Origin: Bacteroidota bacterium
Lineage (GTDB): Bacteria; Bacteroidota; Bacteroidia; Chitinophagales; BACL12
Length of the DNA stretch: 64,000 bases
NCBI GenBank assembly: GCA_016718035.1
Contig: JADKEK010000006.1
Coordinates: 1-64,000 of the forward strand
Reading direction: 5' to 3'
How positions within the stretch are numbered: position 1 is the first letter of the stretch; each line of letters opens with the position of its first letter. Positions 10,694-19,398 of this stretch are shown piece by piece. Both the position numbers and the translations under genes were made by a program. Below the pieces are notes generated by a model. The model had not been told where the DNA came from. It saw nothing but the letters and a program-made list of their open reading frames with translations, and ran no database searches.

Positions 10694-10980
10694 ACCTGCA
10701 AAGGTACGGCGATTTTTTTCAGTTGATTAATATGAATTAAAGCAAATTAATGCAGAAAAGCGTATAAAAATCAATCAATACAAATTAATATACATGAATT
10801 TGAATTATCGATATATATTAATATAATTAATTGGCAATTAATATTTAATTTATATAAATAAAACTATTGCCGATGGAACGTATTAACAAAAAAGAAATAC
10901 TTAAAAAAGTTATGTTTTTGAAACTTAAATCTGAAACCTTTATGCTTAAGTAAGCAAGTAATTAATTAAATACTAATAAT
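10694..10980. promoter_or_regulatory. AT-rich divergent intergenic region with repeated ATTAAT blocks
   Basis: This 287-base spacer separates two divergent genes. Between about 10730 and 10860 it contains many copies of ATTAAT or AATTAA (for example around 10733, 10745, 10785, 10817-10850), several in palindromic arrangement. The density is higher than in other spacers of the window. It could hold binding sites for a regulator or simply be biased AT-rich DNA. A 26-codon open frame (10873-10953) lies within it and is listed separately. Confidence 0.35.
10873..10953 (+). CDS. Possible 26-residue small protein
   Basis: An ATG at 10873 opens a 26-codon frame ending at TAA 10951-10953. The product is very basic, with Lys or Arg at over a third of positions and a KKEILKKVMFLKLKSE core that could form an amphipathic helix. 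It lies in the same orientation as the gene at 10981, which starts 27 bases later. No family is recognised and a frame this short can arise by chance, so this is a weak call. Confidence 0.25.
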   Translation: MERINKKEILKKVMFLKLKSETFMLK

Positions 10981-11406
10981 ATGAAAAAAAATAATAAAGT
11001 AAATAATAATGACACTAATTTCTTTGAAGAGTTAGAAAAGGAGGAGCAACAAAAAGCTGAAGTTGAATTAAGTTGCTTGTTGTTAGACCTACAAGCACGG
11101 GAGTTGAATGTAAAAAAAATGAAAGCTGAAATCCGGCACATGATTTCAGAAACTGCTAAAAACAGAATTAGCCTTGCCAACGAAAAATTGAGAGGCTCAA
11201 TGGAGCAGCTGGCATTGGAAAGAGATACACGCCACATTGAGAATGTAAAAACAAAATTATATTTCCTTAAAGAGGCATTGACGGATAATATAATGGACAG
11301 GGATAATACGTATTTAGGCAGCGAACCAATCTATAAACCATTGCTCGAAAATGAAAACCGAAAAATAGTAATCAATAAGTTAATGCAGTTAATCAAAGAG
11401 TTATGA
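10981..11406 (+). CDS. Coiled-coil hypothetical protein
   Basis: A 141-residue protein that is almost entirely helical and charged, with long Glu/Lys/Leu heptad-like stretches from about residue 15 to 100. No signal peptide or membrane segment. Its last codons overlap the ATG of the deiminase-like gene by four bases (11403-11406), so the two are translationally coupled. This suggests a partner or regulatory subunit for that enzyme, but I recognise no domain. Confidence 0.5.
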   Translation: MKKNNKVNNNDTNFFEELEKEEQQKAEVELSCLLLDLQARELNVKKMKAEIRHMISETAKNRISLANEKLRGSMEQLALERDTRHIENVKTKLYFLKEALTDNIMDRDNTYLGSEPIYKPLLENENRKIVINKLMQLIKEL

Positions 11407-12232
11407 TACCCGATCATTCAAAGAATTTTATTTACGTCGCTGATACTTTGCCGTCTAAAATGCCCTTGTTTTACAAGCATTTTACGACAGCAATCACATC
11501 TGCCGGAATTGAACAAGGTATCTTGACAGATACTTCAGATATTTGGGCAGTAGATTACATGCCGATGCAGTTAACTGAAAACCGTTTTGTAAAATATATT
11601 TTTAAACCGGATTATTTGAGTTCCCGGAGGTATTTGCATTTATTGACAGATGCAGAAAAAGTATGGAGTAATTTGCACTTGAATGCCGACATGGTTTCTT
11701 GTGATCTGGTATTAGATGGAGGAAATCTTGTATATGAGAAGGATACATTAATTGTTACTGATAAAATATTCTCAGAAAATTCTGAAAAGACCAAATCCCA
11801 AATCATTCAAATAATGGAGAATTGTTTTCAGGCAAGGATAATTGTAATTGATAGGTCTGAAGGTGATATTTTTGGTCATGCGGATGGCTTGGTTCGATTT
11901 ATAAATGGTGATACAGTTTTGGTGAACGAGCCGGGCTTGGAAGTTGAATATTTTAAAAGGTTAACCGGGATACTTAAACGGAACAATTTAAATTTTATCT
12001 GTGCTCCATGTAATTGTGCCAAAACAGGTTTGAATGCTGAAGGACTTTATATTAATTATTTACATATCGGGGACGTTATTTTTCTACCGGTATTTGATAC
12101 TCTGCAAGATGAAAGAGCAGTGAAGTTTTTGAGGGTGTTTTTAGTGGCTGCAATATCATACCGGTCAATTCAAAACAAATTGCAAAAAGGGGTGGGGTTT
12201 TGAGGTGTGTGAGCTGGGGGGTTATGAATTAG
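11403..12232 (+). pseudogene. Agmatine/peptidylarginine deiminase-family enzyme, frameshift before the catalytic Cys
   Basis: The protein shows the guanidino-modifying deiminase pattern: DIWAVDYMP near residue 47, LDGGNLV near 103, and GHADGLVRF near 158, the catalytic His-x-Asp block. The frame as written drifts into an unrelated tail ending at 12203. Adding one T to the T5 run near 12138 restores GCNIIPV and GGVLRCVSW, the C-terminal block with the catalytic Cys, ending at 12230-12232. So the intact gene would encode about 276 residues and hydrolyse agmatine or peptidyl-arginine to a citrulline-type product and ammonia. It starts inside the end of the coiled-coil gene and its end overlaps the convergent HNH gene by 11 bases. 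Confidence 0.72.
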
Positions 12233-12895
12233 CTAATCTTTTTTCCCAAATTTGCCTTATTCCCTGTGCAATTATTAAAAATTCAGCCTCATTATATTCA
12301 TCGGTTTTGGCATTATTACACCAATAGCAACATGGGACACAATTATCTTTAAAATACTCAAGATTTGGTTCCTTTCTATCAATTTCCATTGACCATCCTC
12401 GAGTAATTTGTTTTTTGAATATTTTTCTCCCTTCAACAAGTGATTTTATTTTATTGAGTGTAATTTGACAATAATGGCATTCAACCTCAGATATTAGTTT
12501 TTTAAAGTCAGTAAGGGGAAATAAAATTGGGAATGTATTTATTACGTAAAATTCCATTTTCATTTCAATTGTTCTTCCCTCCTTTATTTTCAAGCCTTCT
12601 ATGCACTTATAAATATAATCAATTGAATTTATAGAATCTGGTGTGACACCTTTTTTACATCATCGAGCTGCCAATATACCTCAATATATTCCTTCAATAA
12701 TTCATTATCAAATCCAAGTTTGAATACTTCAAATTCAATCCAATTTATAGTAATTTCGGAGATGTCTTGACCTTCAGCCTTTCTGACACTGGCATATAAA
12801 AAAATATTCAATTTACTATTGAAGCTAGATATGGCCTTGGAAAAATATTTGACCGCAACCGGATGGGAAGTCTGTGATAAAAATGGATTGTTCAT
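12222..12895 (-). pseudogene. HNH endonuclease-like protein, one homopolymer frameshift
   Basis: Two frames, 12895-12629 and 12593-12222, join through a one-base shift in an A6 run near 12650, reading DDVKKGVTPDSINSIDYIYK across the break, for about 224 residues. The C-terminal half has the HNH/zinc layout: CHYC, then MEIDRKEPN, then NCVPCCYWCNNAKTDE, which resembles phage and genomic-island HNH nucleases with paired CxxC ligands and the Asn-Asn-Ala-Lys finish. The N-terminal half is of unknown function. Its end overlaps the deiminase gene on the opposite strand. Nuclease activity is inferred from motifs only. Confidence 0.65.
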
Positions 12896-12949
12896 CGCAA
12901 TAAGGCTAAAATTTAGTTTGCAGATTTTTTATTAGTCTAAATCCCTATT

Positions 12950-13027
12950 TGTTTACCCAGTTCCCCCCAAAAACTATAAAACCATTACAAATTATTGATT
13001 TACAATGGTTTACATCTGTTCGGCGTG
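12950..13027. repeat. Copy A of the tRNA-flanking repeat (att-like)
   Basis: About 78 bases that align with 15675-15753, the segment directly abutting the 3' end of tRNA-Lys. Shared blocks are TGTTTACCCA at the left, the hairpin with ATTGATTTACAA in the centre, and CTGTTCGG(C/T)GTG at the right. Similarity stops where the tRNA gene begins in the other copy. Such partial duplications are typical of integration sites and element ends. No integrase gene is visible in the window. Confidence 0.5.
12981..13009 (-). terminator. Hairpin downstream of the secreted-protein gene
   Basis: A near-perfect inverted repeat with ACCATT and AATGGT arms closing a 29-base hairpin, followed on the minus strand by TTTTATAGTTTTT. 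It lies about 60 bases after the stop of the gene at 13068-14532 and so probably ends that transcript. The equivalent hairpin at 15707-15735 has different arm bases but keeps pairing. Confidence 0.5.
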
Positions 13028-13067
13028 TAATGGCAAATAATATAGTGGATAGTGAAAAAAACTTGGA

Positions 13068-14532
13068 TTAATCAACACCAACTGAAAGCGCACATAGCTT
13101 CTTTCCATCTCTTAGTTTAGTGGTTATGTCTTCAGATCCTTCCAATACCTTGCAAAGATTTCCATTAATCTCTATTAATTTAATTGATCCAATGGGAGTT
13201 GAATTTTCAGATACTGGGTTTTCGTAGACATTAAAAAGTATATTTTTTAAGTTGTACATCGGTACATTAGTAGAAACTTTCGTCGCGATTTGTTTACTAT
13301 TTTCTGAAGAGATATTAAGGACATTTATTTTTATTGGAAATTCTTGAAAAATAAAATTATTCAAGAAGTTTTGCATAATATCGGCCGAAGTTTCTAACGC
13401 CAACTTTTTTGATGTCTTGGCATTCAGTATATTAATTCCGTTATATTCATAACTATAGGATTTAGTTGTATTATTTTCCAAATTAGTTACAACAAATTCG
13501 ACATTATATGTATACAAATACCCATGTGTTGTTTCGGTTCCGGTTTTAATGTTTGAAGTTTTTAATGCAATATCCGTTACATTTATTGTAATTTCTTTAA
13601 ATATTTCCTCATTTTTAGAAGTAGTCTTTGGTAATGTTAAACGGTTAATAGCCGTAATTTTTTCGATAATTTTATTTGTAATGTATTCTTGTTCCTCTGA
13701 GATAATTACTTTACTTCCAAAGGCAATATTCATTTCTTTTTCGCTAAAAATATCAGGAAAAATTAAAACGACTTTAATTTCAGAATATTTTAAGGCTTCT
13801 ACCGATTTGATTGTTGTGTTATTTGAATTACTATTTTCTGATGATGTAGCGGGATTATTTGGCGTATAAACCAAGACTTGCACTTTAGAAATTCCTGATC
13901 GCACCCCTCCAACCATTTTCACTTAATTCTAAATTGACATTTCCAAAAAATTCAACCTGTTGTCCTTTTGAATATGCTGTTACTTTTTCGCCAAAGTCAT
14001 TATATCCTGCTCCATAAATTCCTTTTTCTGGTTCTTTTGCAGCAACTTTAAAATCATCAAAAATTGTATTTGTAAAAGGATCACCACATACCCAACCAGG
14101 GTTATTAAATTCAACTAATATTTTGTAGTCTATTTTGTAAAATGATACTCCAAAATTATTCATTTCAACTGCATTCATCTTTGTAAATGTGATTACCTTA
14201 AGGATGCCAATTGATTCATTCGAAATTATATTACTCATGTAGGCTTGGGCAACCTCCATCCTGTTATCAGTCGTTTCAGTAGACATGCTGCTGTTAGGTG
14301 CAGTTGTATTAGGTTTTTCTTCCTTTGTTATTTTTTCAACTTCGCTCATTTGGAAGACAAAAATATTTCTATCAACTGTTTGAATTTTTACGGTTTGATT
14401 AGGTATGGTTTCAAGCACCAAACCTCTAATAATACTACCATTTTTAAGGTAAACAACATCTTCTATATTATTTTGACCAATTACAGTGTAAGAAAGTATA
14501 ATCAATATAAATGTTGCAAAAAGGGTTTTCAT
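13068..14532 (-). pseudogene. Secreted hypothetical protein, split by one frameshift
   Basis: The N-terminal part (14532-13885) starts with a signal peptide (MKTLFATFILIILSYTVIGQ), followed by DVVYLKNGSIIRG and NIFVFQMSEVEKI, a motif pair common in Bacteroidota envelope proteins of unknown function. The frame runs out at 13885, but after skipping one G in a G4 run near 13913 it continues as VRSGISKVQVLVYTP to 13068, giving about 487 residues. The second half is Asn/Ser/Thr-rich beta-type sequence. Function unknown; probably periplasmic or outer-membrane associated. It lies in the accessory region between the two tRNA-flanking repeats. Confidence 0.55.
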
Positions 14533-14571
14533 ATATTTATATTTTAGGCATGAATTAATTAAAATTTATAT

Positions 14572-15495
14572 TTATTCTATTGTAATTGTTGCACCGTCAC
14601 ACTTAATTACATTTATTTGGCCTGTTGGGCCTCCGTGCCAAGTAGTTTTCCATGCATGGATTCCTTCTGTAACCTCATATAGATATGCGGTTTTGCCACT
14701 ACCTACAGTTATCGGTATGTATTCTTCCCCATCTAATGTGTTTCCTTTCAAGACTATAATATTAACAGTACCATTACCTGTATTTATCATGGTAACTGTT
14801 CCAGTTTTGGATTGTTGGCAATCTGCATTGTTATTATTGCTCCCATTACTATTTCCATTAGTGTTGTCATCGTTATCAGTTCCTGCATTATTATCACCCT
14901 CATTATTATTTCCTCCGGTATTTCCATTGCCCGTTGTAGCTGGTGCATCATCAAAAAACTGCTTAACTATTTTTAATCGTTCTTCTTTAGTTGGATAACC
15001 TGTTATAGCAGGGGTTTCTAAGATTTTATTATAAGCAATCTTAATTTCTTGTGCGGTAGCATTCATGTTTTCCTTCATGATTTTAAGTGCTTTTCGATCT
15101 GCTTGTAATACTTGTTGCTTAAGAACGCTTTCTGTATTTCCTGCTTGAAATGCTAAGGCAAATGCTACCATTGCAAAAGCTGACTTATCATCTGCTTCGA
15201 GTTTTGTTACCACTGTTTTGGGAATACCAATTAGATTTTTAGAAGATTGTATTACCGATACAACATCACCACCGGTAAGTTTTTTGTATTTCACGTCGGT
15301 CAAACCGATTTTGGTTTGCAATGTTTTAAGTTTTGCAGTTGGCGTGTAATCCTCACCTGATGTAATTATGCTCTCATCCACTTGCTTCCCGGTAAACGAG
15401 TAGATTTTTGTTGAATTTGCTTTGGCTGTTTGCGCTTGTGTTGTAAATGCAGAAAATGCTGTAAACAGCAAAATAAAAAATGCTGACTTTTTCAT
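14572..15495 (-). CDS. Secreted protein with Asn/Gly/Asp-rich linker
   Basis: A 307-residue protein. Residues 1-21 form a signal peptide ending in TQAQ. The first domain (about 22-190) is mainly helical, with repeated Lys/Ala segments. A low-complexity linker of Asn, Gly, Asp and Ser occupies about 193-225. The C-terminal 80 residues form a beta-rich domain with two Cys, a WKTTWHGG segment and a final TITIE. The linker suggests two folded domains held apart outside the cell. No family recognised. It is the last gene of the accessory region before tRNA-Lys. Confidence 0.55.
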   Translation of the reverse strand: MKKSAFFILLFTAFSAFTTQAQTAKANSTKIYSFTGKQVDESIITSGEDYTPTAKLKTLQTKIGLTDVKYKKLTGGDVVSVIQSSKNLIGIPKTVVTKLEADDKSAFAMVAFALAFQAGNTESVLKQQVLQADRKALKIMKENMNATAQEIKIAYNKILETPAITGYPTKEERLKIVKQFFDDAPATTGNGNTGGNNNEGDNNAGTDNDDNTNGNSNGSNNNNADCQQSKTGTVTMINTGNGTVNIIVLKGNTLDGEEYIPITVGSGKTAYLYEVTEGIHAWKTTWHGGPTGQINVIKCDGATITIE

Positions 15496-15674
15496 GATGT
15501 TTGTTTTATGGTTAAAAAAATAATGAATTTATTGGGTTGGGTAATTTTGATTTTCAACTATTGTGCCAAGTTAAAATTAGTTAAAAAAATAAATACCAAT
15601 TTGACCGTTTCTGAGGAAATAGGTCAAGTGATACTTTGAGGTTGTGAGGTATTAAGAATTGACGGTTTTCGCAA

Positions 15675-15753
15675 TGTTTACCCAATGTTTACCCCAAAAC
15701 TAAAAAACCCTCGCAAATCATTGATTTACAAGGGTTTATACCTGTTCGGTGTG
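15675..15753. repeat. Copy B of the tRNA-flanking repeat, abutting tRNA-Lys
   Basis: This segment ends at the tRNA-Lys 3' boundary and aligns with 12950-13027. It also contains a short tandem TGTTTACCC(A/C) duplication at its left end (15675-15695). The location at a tRNA 3' end and the second copy 2.7 kb away fit an attachment-site arrangement left by integration of mobile DNA. Confidence 0.5.
15707..15735 (-). terminator. Rho-independent terminator of tRNA-Lys
   Basis: On the minus strand an ACCCTTGTAAATC arm pairs with GATTTGCGAGGGT around an AAT loop, a 13-bp stem with two G-T pairs, followed immediately by a T run. It begins 17 bases after the tRNA 3' end, the expected place for a terminator. 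Confidence 0.65.
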
Positions 15754-15824
15754 ATCCCGCTGGGACTCGAACCCAGGACCCCAACATTAAAAGTGTTATG
15801 CTCTACCAACTGAGCTACGGAATC
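15752..15824 (-). tRNA. tRNA-Lys (anticodon TTT)
   Basis: Read on the minus strand, the 73-base sequence folds as a cloverleaf. Acceptor GATTCCG pairs with CGGGATC (one G-T). The D arm is GCTC/GAGC. The anticodon stem TAACA/TGTTG closes a CTTTTAA loop with anticodon TTT. The T arm CTGGG/CCCAG closes TTCGAGT. The discriminator is A, and the following CAC shows that CCA is not encoded. It reads both Lys codons. It marks the boundary between the accessory region and backbone genes and abuts a repeated att-like segment. Confidence 0.95.
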
Positions 15825-15935
15825 GGAATCACTCTTGTTTTGTTTAAAGAAGAGGCAATATTTTGCACCCCCTTTTTTCAAAAGTGTCGCAAAGATACAA
15901 CCTTCTGCCGTAAATAAAAATATTGTGGAAATTAT

Positions 15936-16484
15936 TTATTTAATCAGCACACCGTCAGCCACAAAACGTAACTCCTGTTTAGGTGTTGTAATGGCATCAA
16001 TCTCTTTCTGGCTCTTGCCTGCGTCAGCAGCTAAGTGACGTTGCTCATCAACAGATACTTCTCTGATTTCAGCTTTACCATCAATTACTACAGTTGCACC
16101 TGTAATATCTTTAGGCACAAAAAAGCCGTAATCTTTAAAAGTAACCATCATAGTTTCACCATTGCCTGCATCTAATGTCATCCAACATCCTTTAGCCTGG
16201 CAAACGCTGGTTACTTTACCTGATACTTTACCAGTAAAACCATTTGCCTTTGCTTTATCAGCAGCAACATTGTAAACATTGTTAGCACCGTCGGCAGTAA
16301 TCTTTTTACCAAAAGTTCTAGCACTGTCTGCCGGGGTATAGCTGGCAAACTGGAACACCGAACCTTCGTTCATGGTTAAATCTTCCATATCGTCAGCGTT
16401 ATCGTCTTTTTTGTCTTTACCACCGCATGATACCATCATGATGGTTCCTGAAATAATCAGGAGGCTATAAACTAGTTTTTTCAT
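15936..16484 (-). CDS. DUF4920-family lipoprotein
   Basis: The start is the ATG at 16484 (MKKLVYSLL); an upstream extension in frame lacks signal features. The N-terminus is a lipoprotein signal with Cys in MMVSCGGK, then an Asp-rich linker. The body (about residues 50-180) has VCQAKGCWMTL and MVTFKDYGFFVP, the conserved blocks of DUF4920, with two Cys four residues apart that may bind a metal. The fold is OB-like in related proteins. It is the last of a run of minus-strand envelope genes, preceded by another small lipoprotein. Role unknown. Confidence 0.75.
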   Translation of the reverse strand: MKKLVYSLLIISGTIMMVSCGGKDKKDDNADDMEDLTMNEGSVFQFASYTPADSARTFGKKITADGANNVYNVAADKAKANGFTGKVSGKVTSVCQAKGCWMTLDAGNGETMMVTFKDYGFFVPKDITGATVVIDGKAEIREVSVDEQRHLAADAGKSQKEIDAITTPKQELRFVADGVLIK

Positions 16485-16581
16485 TGTCGAAATTTTATAC
16501 AAAGTTACATTGATTTTGAGAAAGATTGGTTCTAAATTTTTGTAAAATGTGTGTGCTCTCACAGAGCAAATGTTGTGCCGA

Positions 16582-16719
16582 TTAAGCGAATGTTTCTGCA
16601 CTCACCACGAGGGTAAGGTCATCCATCTCATCTTCACTGTGGTCTTTTTTCCTTGTCTTTGCAAGAGGTAGCCAGGCTGAACGTTGCAGCCAATACCACC
16701 AGGTAGAATAGTTTTTCAT
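16582..16719 (-). pseudogene. Very small lipoprotein, two small indels
   Basis: As written the frame beginning at 16719 encodes a Trp-rich nonsense peptide. Adding one A to the A5 run after the ATG and removing one A near 16650 gives MKKLFYLVVLAATFSLATSC followed by a Lys/Asp/Glu-rich tail of about 25 residues: a normal lipoprotein signal with the lipid Cys at position 20. It starts 6 bases after the stop of the reductase gene, as in an operon. The gene is inferred from this reconstruction, so confidence is moderate. Confidence 0.45.
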
Positions 16720-16725
16720 ATGCTG

Positions 16726-17985
16726 TTAATTTTTACCCGAAAATAACAATTTGAAATAAAATGATGGCTTTCTCAACCTGTCGCGGATGTCGATATCTTC
16801 AAACATGACCATGATGGTTTCGCGCAAAACCTTGTTGCGGTTGGCTTTGCGGACAACAAAGTTGAACAACCAAGGGTATTTTACTAATTTTTGCATACGG
16901 TAGCTCAGGCTTAATTCATCGCCCAGGCGCCTGTAAATGGCCTCATCGAATTTTTTTAGGGCTGTACCGGAGAAATTTTTACTCTCAATGGCCTCTTTTG
17001 CCTGCTGAGCTGCTGTATAACCGCTTAAAATGGCATTCCCGATACCTTCACCGGTGAAAGGGTCAATGAGGCTGGCAGCGTCGCCAATCAACATATAGTT
17101 ATCTCCGCTGATAGCGCGCTTCTTACTTCCAAGTGGTAACCCGTATCCTCTGATATCGTCAACAGGCTCGGCGTTTTTGAACCGCTCGCTCAGTTGAGGA
17201 TATTTTTGAATAATGTTGTTGAGCTCGGTTTTTAGATTGATACGTTTCTTTCCCACATAATCGCTGCGCATACCCACGCCCACATTACACTGCCCATCGG
17301 CCAAAGGGAATATCCAGAAATAGCCCGGTAAAAAGTCTTTTAAAAAGTGTAGTTCGATATAATTGCCTTCTTTAATGCCTGTTACGCCTTTGTAATACAC
17401 ACGTAACCCGGCACAATGATGTTCTTTCTCAACTTCAAGTTTGCCGATTTTTTTGGCAAACTGCGAATGTGCTCCACTGCCATCTATGACTAATTTGGCG
17501 TGAATAATATAATTGCCCGATTTATCGCTGCAGGTAAACCCTTCAGGTGTTTTTACAAATTGATCAATTTCAACGCCTTCCATCAAATTAACACCGGCAT
17601 GTTTTTTTTACTTCATTTACCATAAAATGGTCGAAGTTGTAACGTTTAGTAATAAACCCGGCGCTATTTCCTTTTTCATCGGTTTTTTGGGTTTATTGCG
17701 GAATGGAATACTTAATTCTTCTAAATTGGGTGCCACAAATGTTACACCCCAACAATTCAATTGGATGGGGTCCAGACTGAGTTTTTCTACAAAGCTGCGA
17801 TCGTAACGATTTAATATTTCAACTACTTTGCCGCTTAATGCATCGCCACATATTTTATCTCGTGGAAATACTGCTTTATCCACTACAATACAGGGAATAT
17901 TTTCTTTCGCTAAAAATAATGCTGTTGCGGCGCCACCGGGACCTGCACCTAAAATTAAAACGTCGGTATTGAGTATTTGTGCCAT
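16726..17985 (-). pseudogene. Geranylgeranyl reductase-family flavoprotein, frameshifted
   Basis: The N-terminal part has the FAD-binding GAGPGGAATALFL motif about 12 residues in and FPRDKICGDALSG, typical of geranylgeranyl/digeranylgeranyl reductases. The C-terminal part has the second FAD motif GDAASLIDPFTGEGIGNA and an FPLADGQCNVGVG block. Two A-run indels near 17605 and 17660 separate them; rejoined they give about 420 residues, normal for the family. The ATG at 17985 is preferred to an in-frame TTG at 17994 because a TATCTTTG promoter element overlaps that TTG. These enzymes saturate isoprenoid chains; in a Bacteroidota a menaquinone or polyprenyl substrate is possible but unproven. Confidence 0.75.
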
Positions 17986-17991
17986 TGGGCG

Positions 17992-17999
17992 CAAAGATA
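17992..17999 (-). promoter_or_regulatory. -7 promoter element TATCTTTG
   Basis: Exact match to the Bacteroidota -7 consensus TAnnTTTG, six bases before the ATG at 17985, implying a very short or absent leader for the reductase gene. Confidence 0.5.
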
Positions 18000-18075
18000 G
18001 ACAGAACCTATCTCAAAACTACAATAGCGCTAAATTTTCCTTCATCAATAAGCCTCCGGGAGTAAATCAGGCGAA

Positions 18076-19395
18076 TTATAATTTTACCGTAATAGTGCCA
18101 TAACCACCAATACCTGTAAATGCATCAGCAGCAATTAAGCCGAGTAAACTATTGCTGCCTAATCGCAACTCAATCATGCTGCCAAATGTTTTGGAGATGT
18201 CGATCCCGGCATTAAAAACACCATAACCTCCACCATGTGCATTTACACCAATGGCCATTTGAAGTGGCGTAAACACTTTTGCAAATTGCATAAATACGAG
18301 TGGCTTATAAGGTGTGTTCAACATATATTGACCACCCAATGTGAAATAATAATCGGAGCCAAACATTTTGCTGGCACTAATATTTATTCGGGATGGTAAT
18401 GCTTGTGTAAATACATCAGATTTTTCTACAACGCCTAAAATTTGTAATAATGAATCGCTATTTCCGGCGGTAGCTTCATCGGTTGCAGAAAATAAATTAT
18501 TGGTTTCCACGCCTTCAAAATGTAACACAGAATCTGCGCTTATTTTGGTTGGGTCGTTGTTCCAAAATATCATACCCAAATCGTTAGCCATTGCATTAAT
18601 GGTAATTTCGGGTCCTTTAAAATAAACCTGAGCAAAAATATCGGCACTAAAACCTGCACCGGCAAAATTGGTTAACGAAGGTTTTGATTTGCCTGATGTT
18701 TTAATCGTGAAATCATAATCTAAATCTAAATATCTGCCATCTTCAGCCGTATATAATGTTGCTGAAGGTGCTTTGATATCTAAACCGGATAAACCTTGAA
18801 CCAATCCTATACTTGCGCCTAATTTGTAGGTATTATAATCTTCAGTGTAATGTTTCATCAACCCAACTTTGTATTCCATTACATTGGTTAGACTGAATTT
18901 TGAATCCGACATTACTGCTGTGTAATCTTGTAAATCGTAATTACCATAAAATACCAAATGAAATAAATCGGCGGTGAACTGACTGCTTTCTTCGAAATTA
19001 TAATCTACCCCGGCAAGCAAATACATGGAAGGTTTGTTTTTTAATGCCATCATCATCCATAAGCCTGAAGCAAGGTCTACACCAATTGTATTTTTATCGG
19101 ATAATTTTGCAGCAGCATCATTTTTCATTTCTTCAGAAATAAATCCGCTGCCGAAAAAGTTTTGAATAAAACTTGCACTAAAACAATTACTGGCGCTATA
19201 CACATCGCCATAGGCACTAAACGCAATTTTTTTTCCATTTAAATTTACATTAAGTGGGTCGTAAATGCCAAATATGGTTGTTGGCGCACTGTACGAAAAA
19301 TCGGTTAAAGCTGTTTTAACAGAATCGGAATTTGCTTTGGCTATGTGAACCAAACATACTAATCCGAAAAAATACAATAGTTTTTTTAGCATCAC
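18076..19395 (-). CDS. DUF5723-type outer membrane protein
   Basis: A 439-residue protein with a signal peptide ending near residue 21 (HIAKA), followed by PLNVNLNGKKIAFSAYG and a long series of amphipathic strands rich in Gly, Tyr and Phe, ending in a Leu residue after TITVK. This is the layout of Bacteroidota beta-barrel proteins of the DUF5723 group, with the early Asn-Pro-Leu segment. It follows the large lipoprotein gene by only 3 bases, so the two are probably made together, perhaps as a complex of barrel and lipoprotein at the outer membrane. The ligand or cargo is unknown. Confidence 0.6.
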   Translation of the reverse strand: MMLKKLLYFFGLVCLVHIAKANSDSVKTALTDFSYSAPTTIFGIYDPLNVNLNGKKIAFSAYGDVYSASNCFSASFIQNFFGSGFISEEMKNDAAAKLSDKNTIGVDLASGLWMMMALKNKPSMYLLAGVDYNFEESSQFTADLFHLVFYGNYDLQDYTAVMSDSKFSLTNVMEYKVGLMKHYTEDYNTYKLGASIGLVQGLSGLDIKAPSATLYTAEDGRYLDLDYDFTIKTSGKSKPSLTNFAGAGFSADIFAQVYFKGPEITINAMANDLGMIFWNNDPTKISADSVLHFEGVETNNLFSATDEATAGNSDSLLQILGVVEKSDVFTQALPSRINISASKMFGSDYYFTLGGQYMLNTPYKPLVFMQFAKVFTPLQMAIGVNAHGGGYGVFNAGIDISKTFGSMIELRLGSNSLLGLIAADAFTGIGGYGTITVKL

Positions 19396-19398
19396 TTA

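Noticed and set aside
14245..14547. Plus-strand open frame of 100 codons opposite the secreted-protein gene
   Set aside because: It is rich in rare residues and runs antisense to a signal-peptide gene; no domain.
15818..15831. Direct repeat CGGAATCGGAATC at the 5' edge of tRNA-Lys
   Set aside because: A seven-base tandem at the acceptor end is too short to call an attachment site, and islands normally use the tRNA 3' end.
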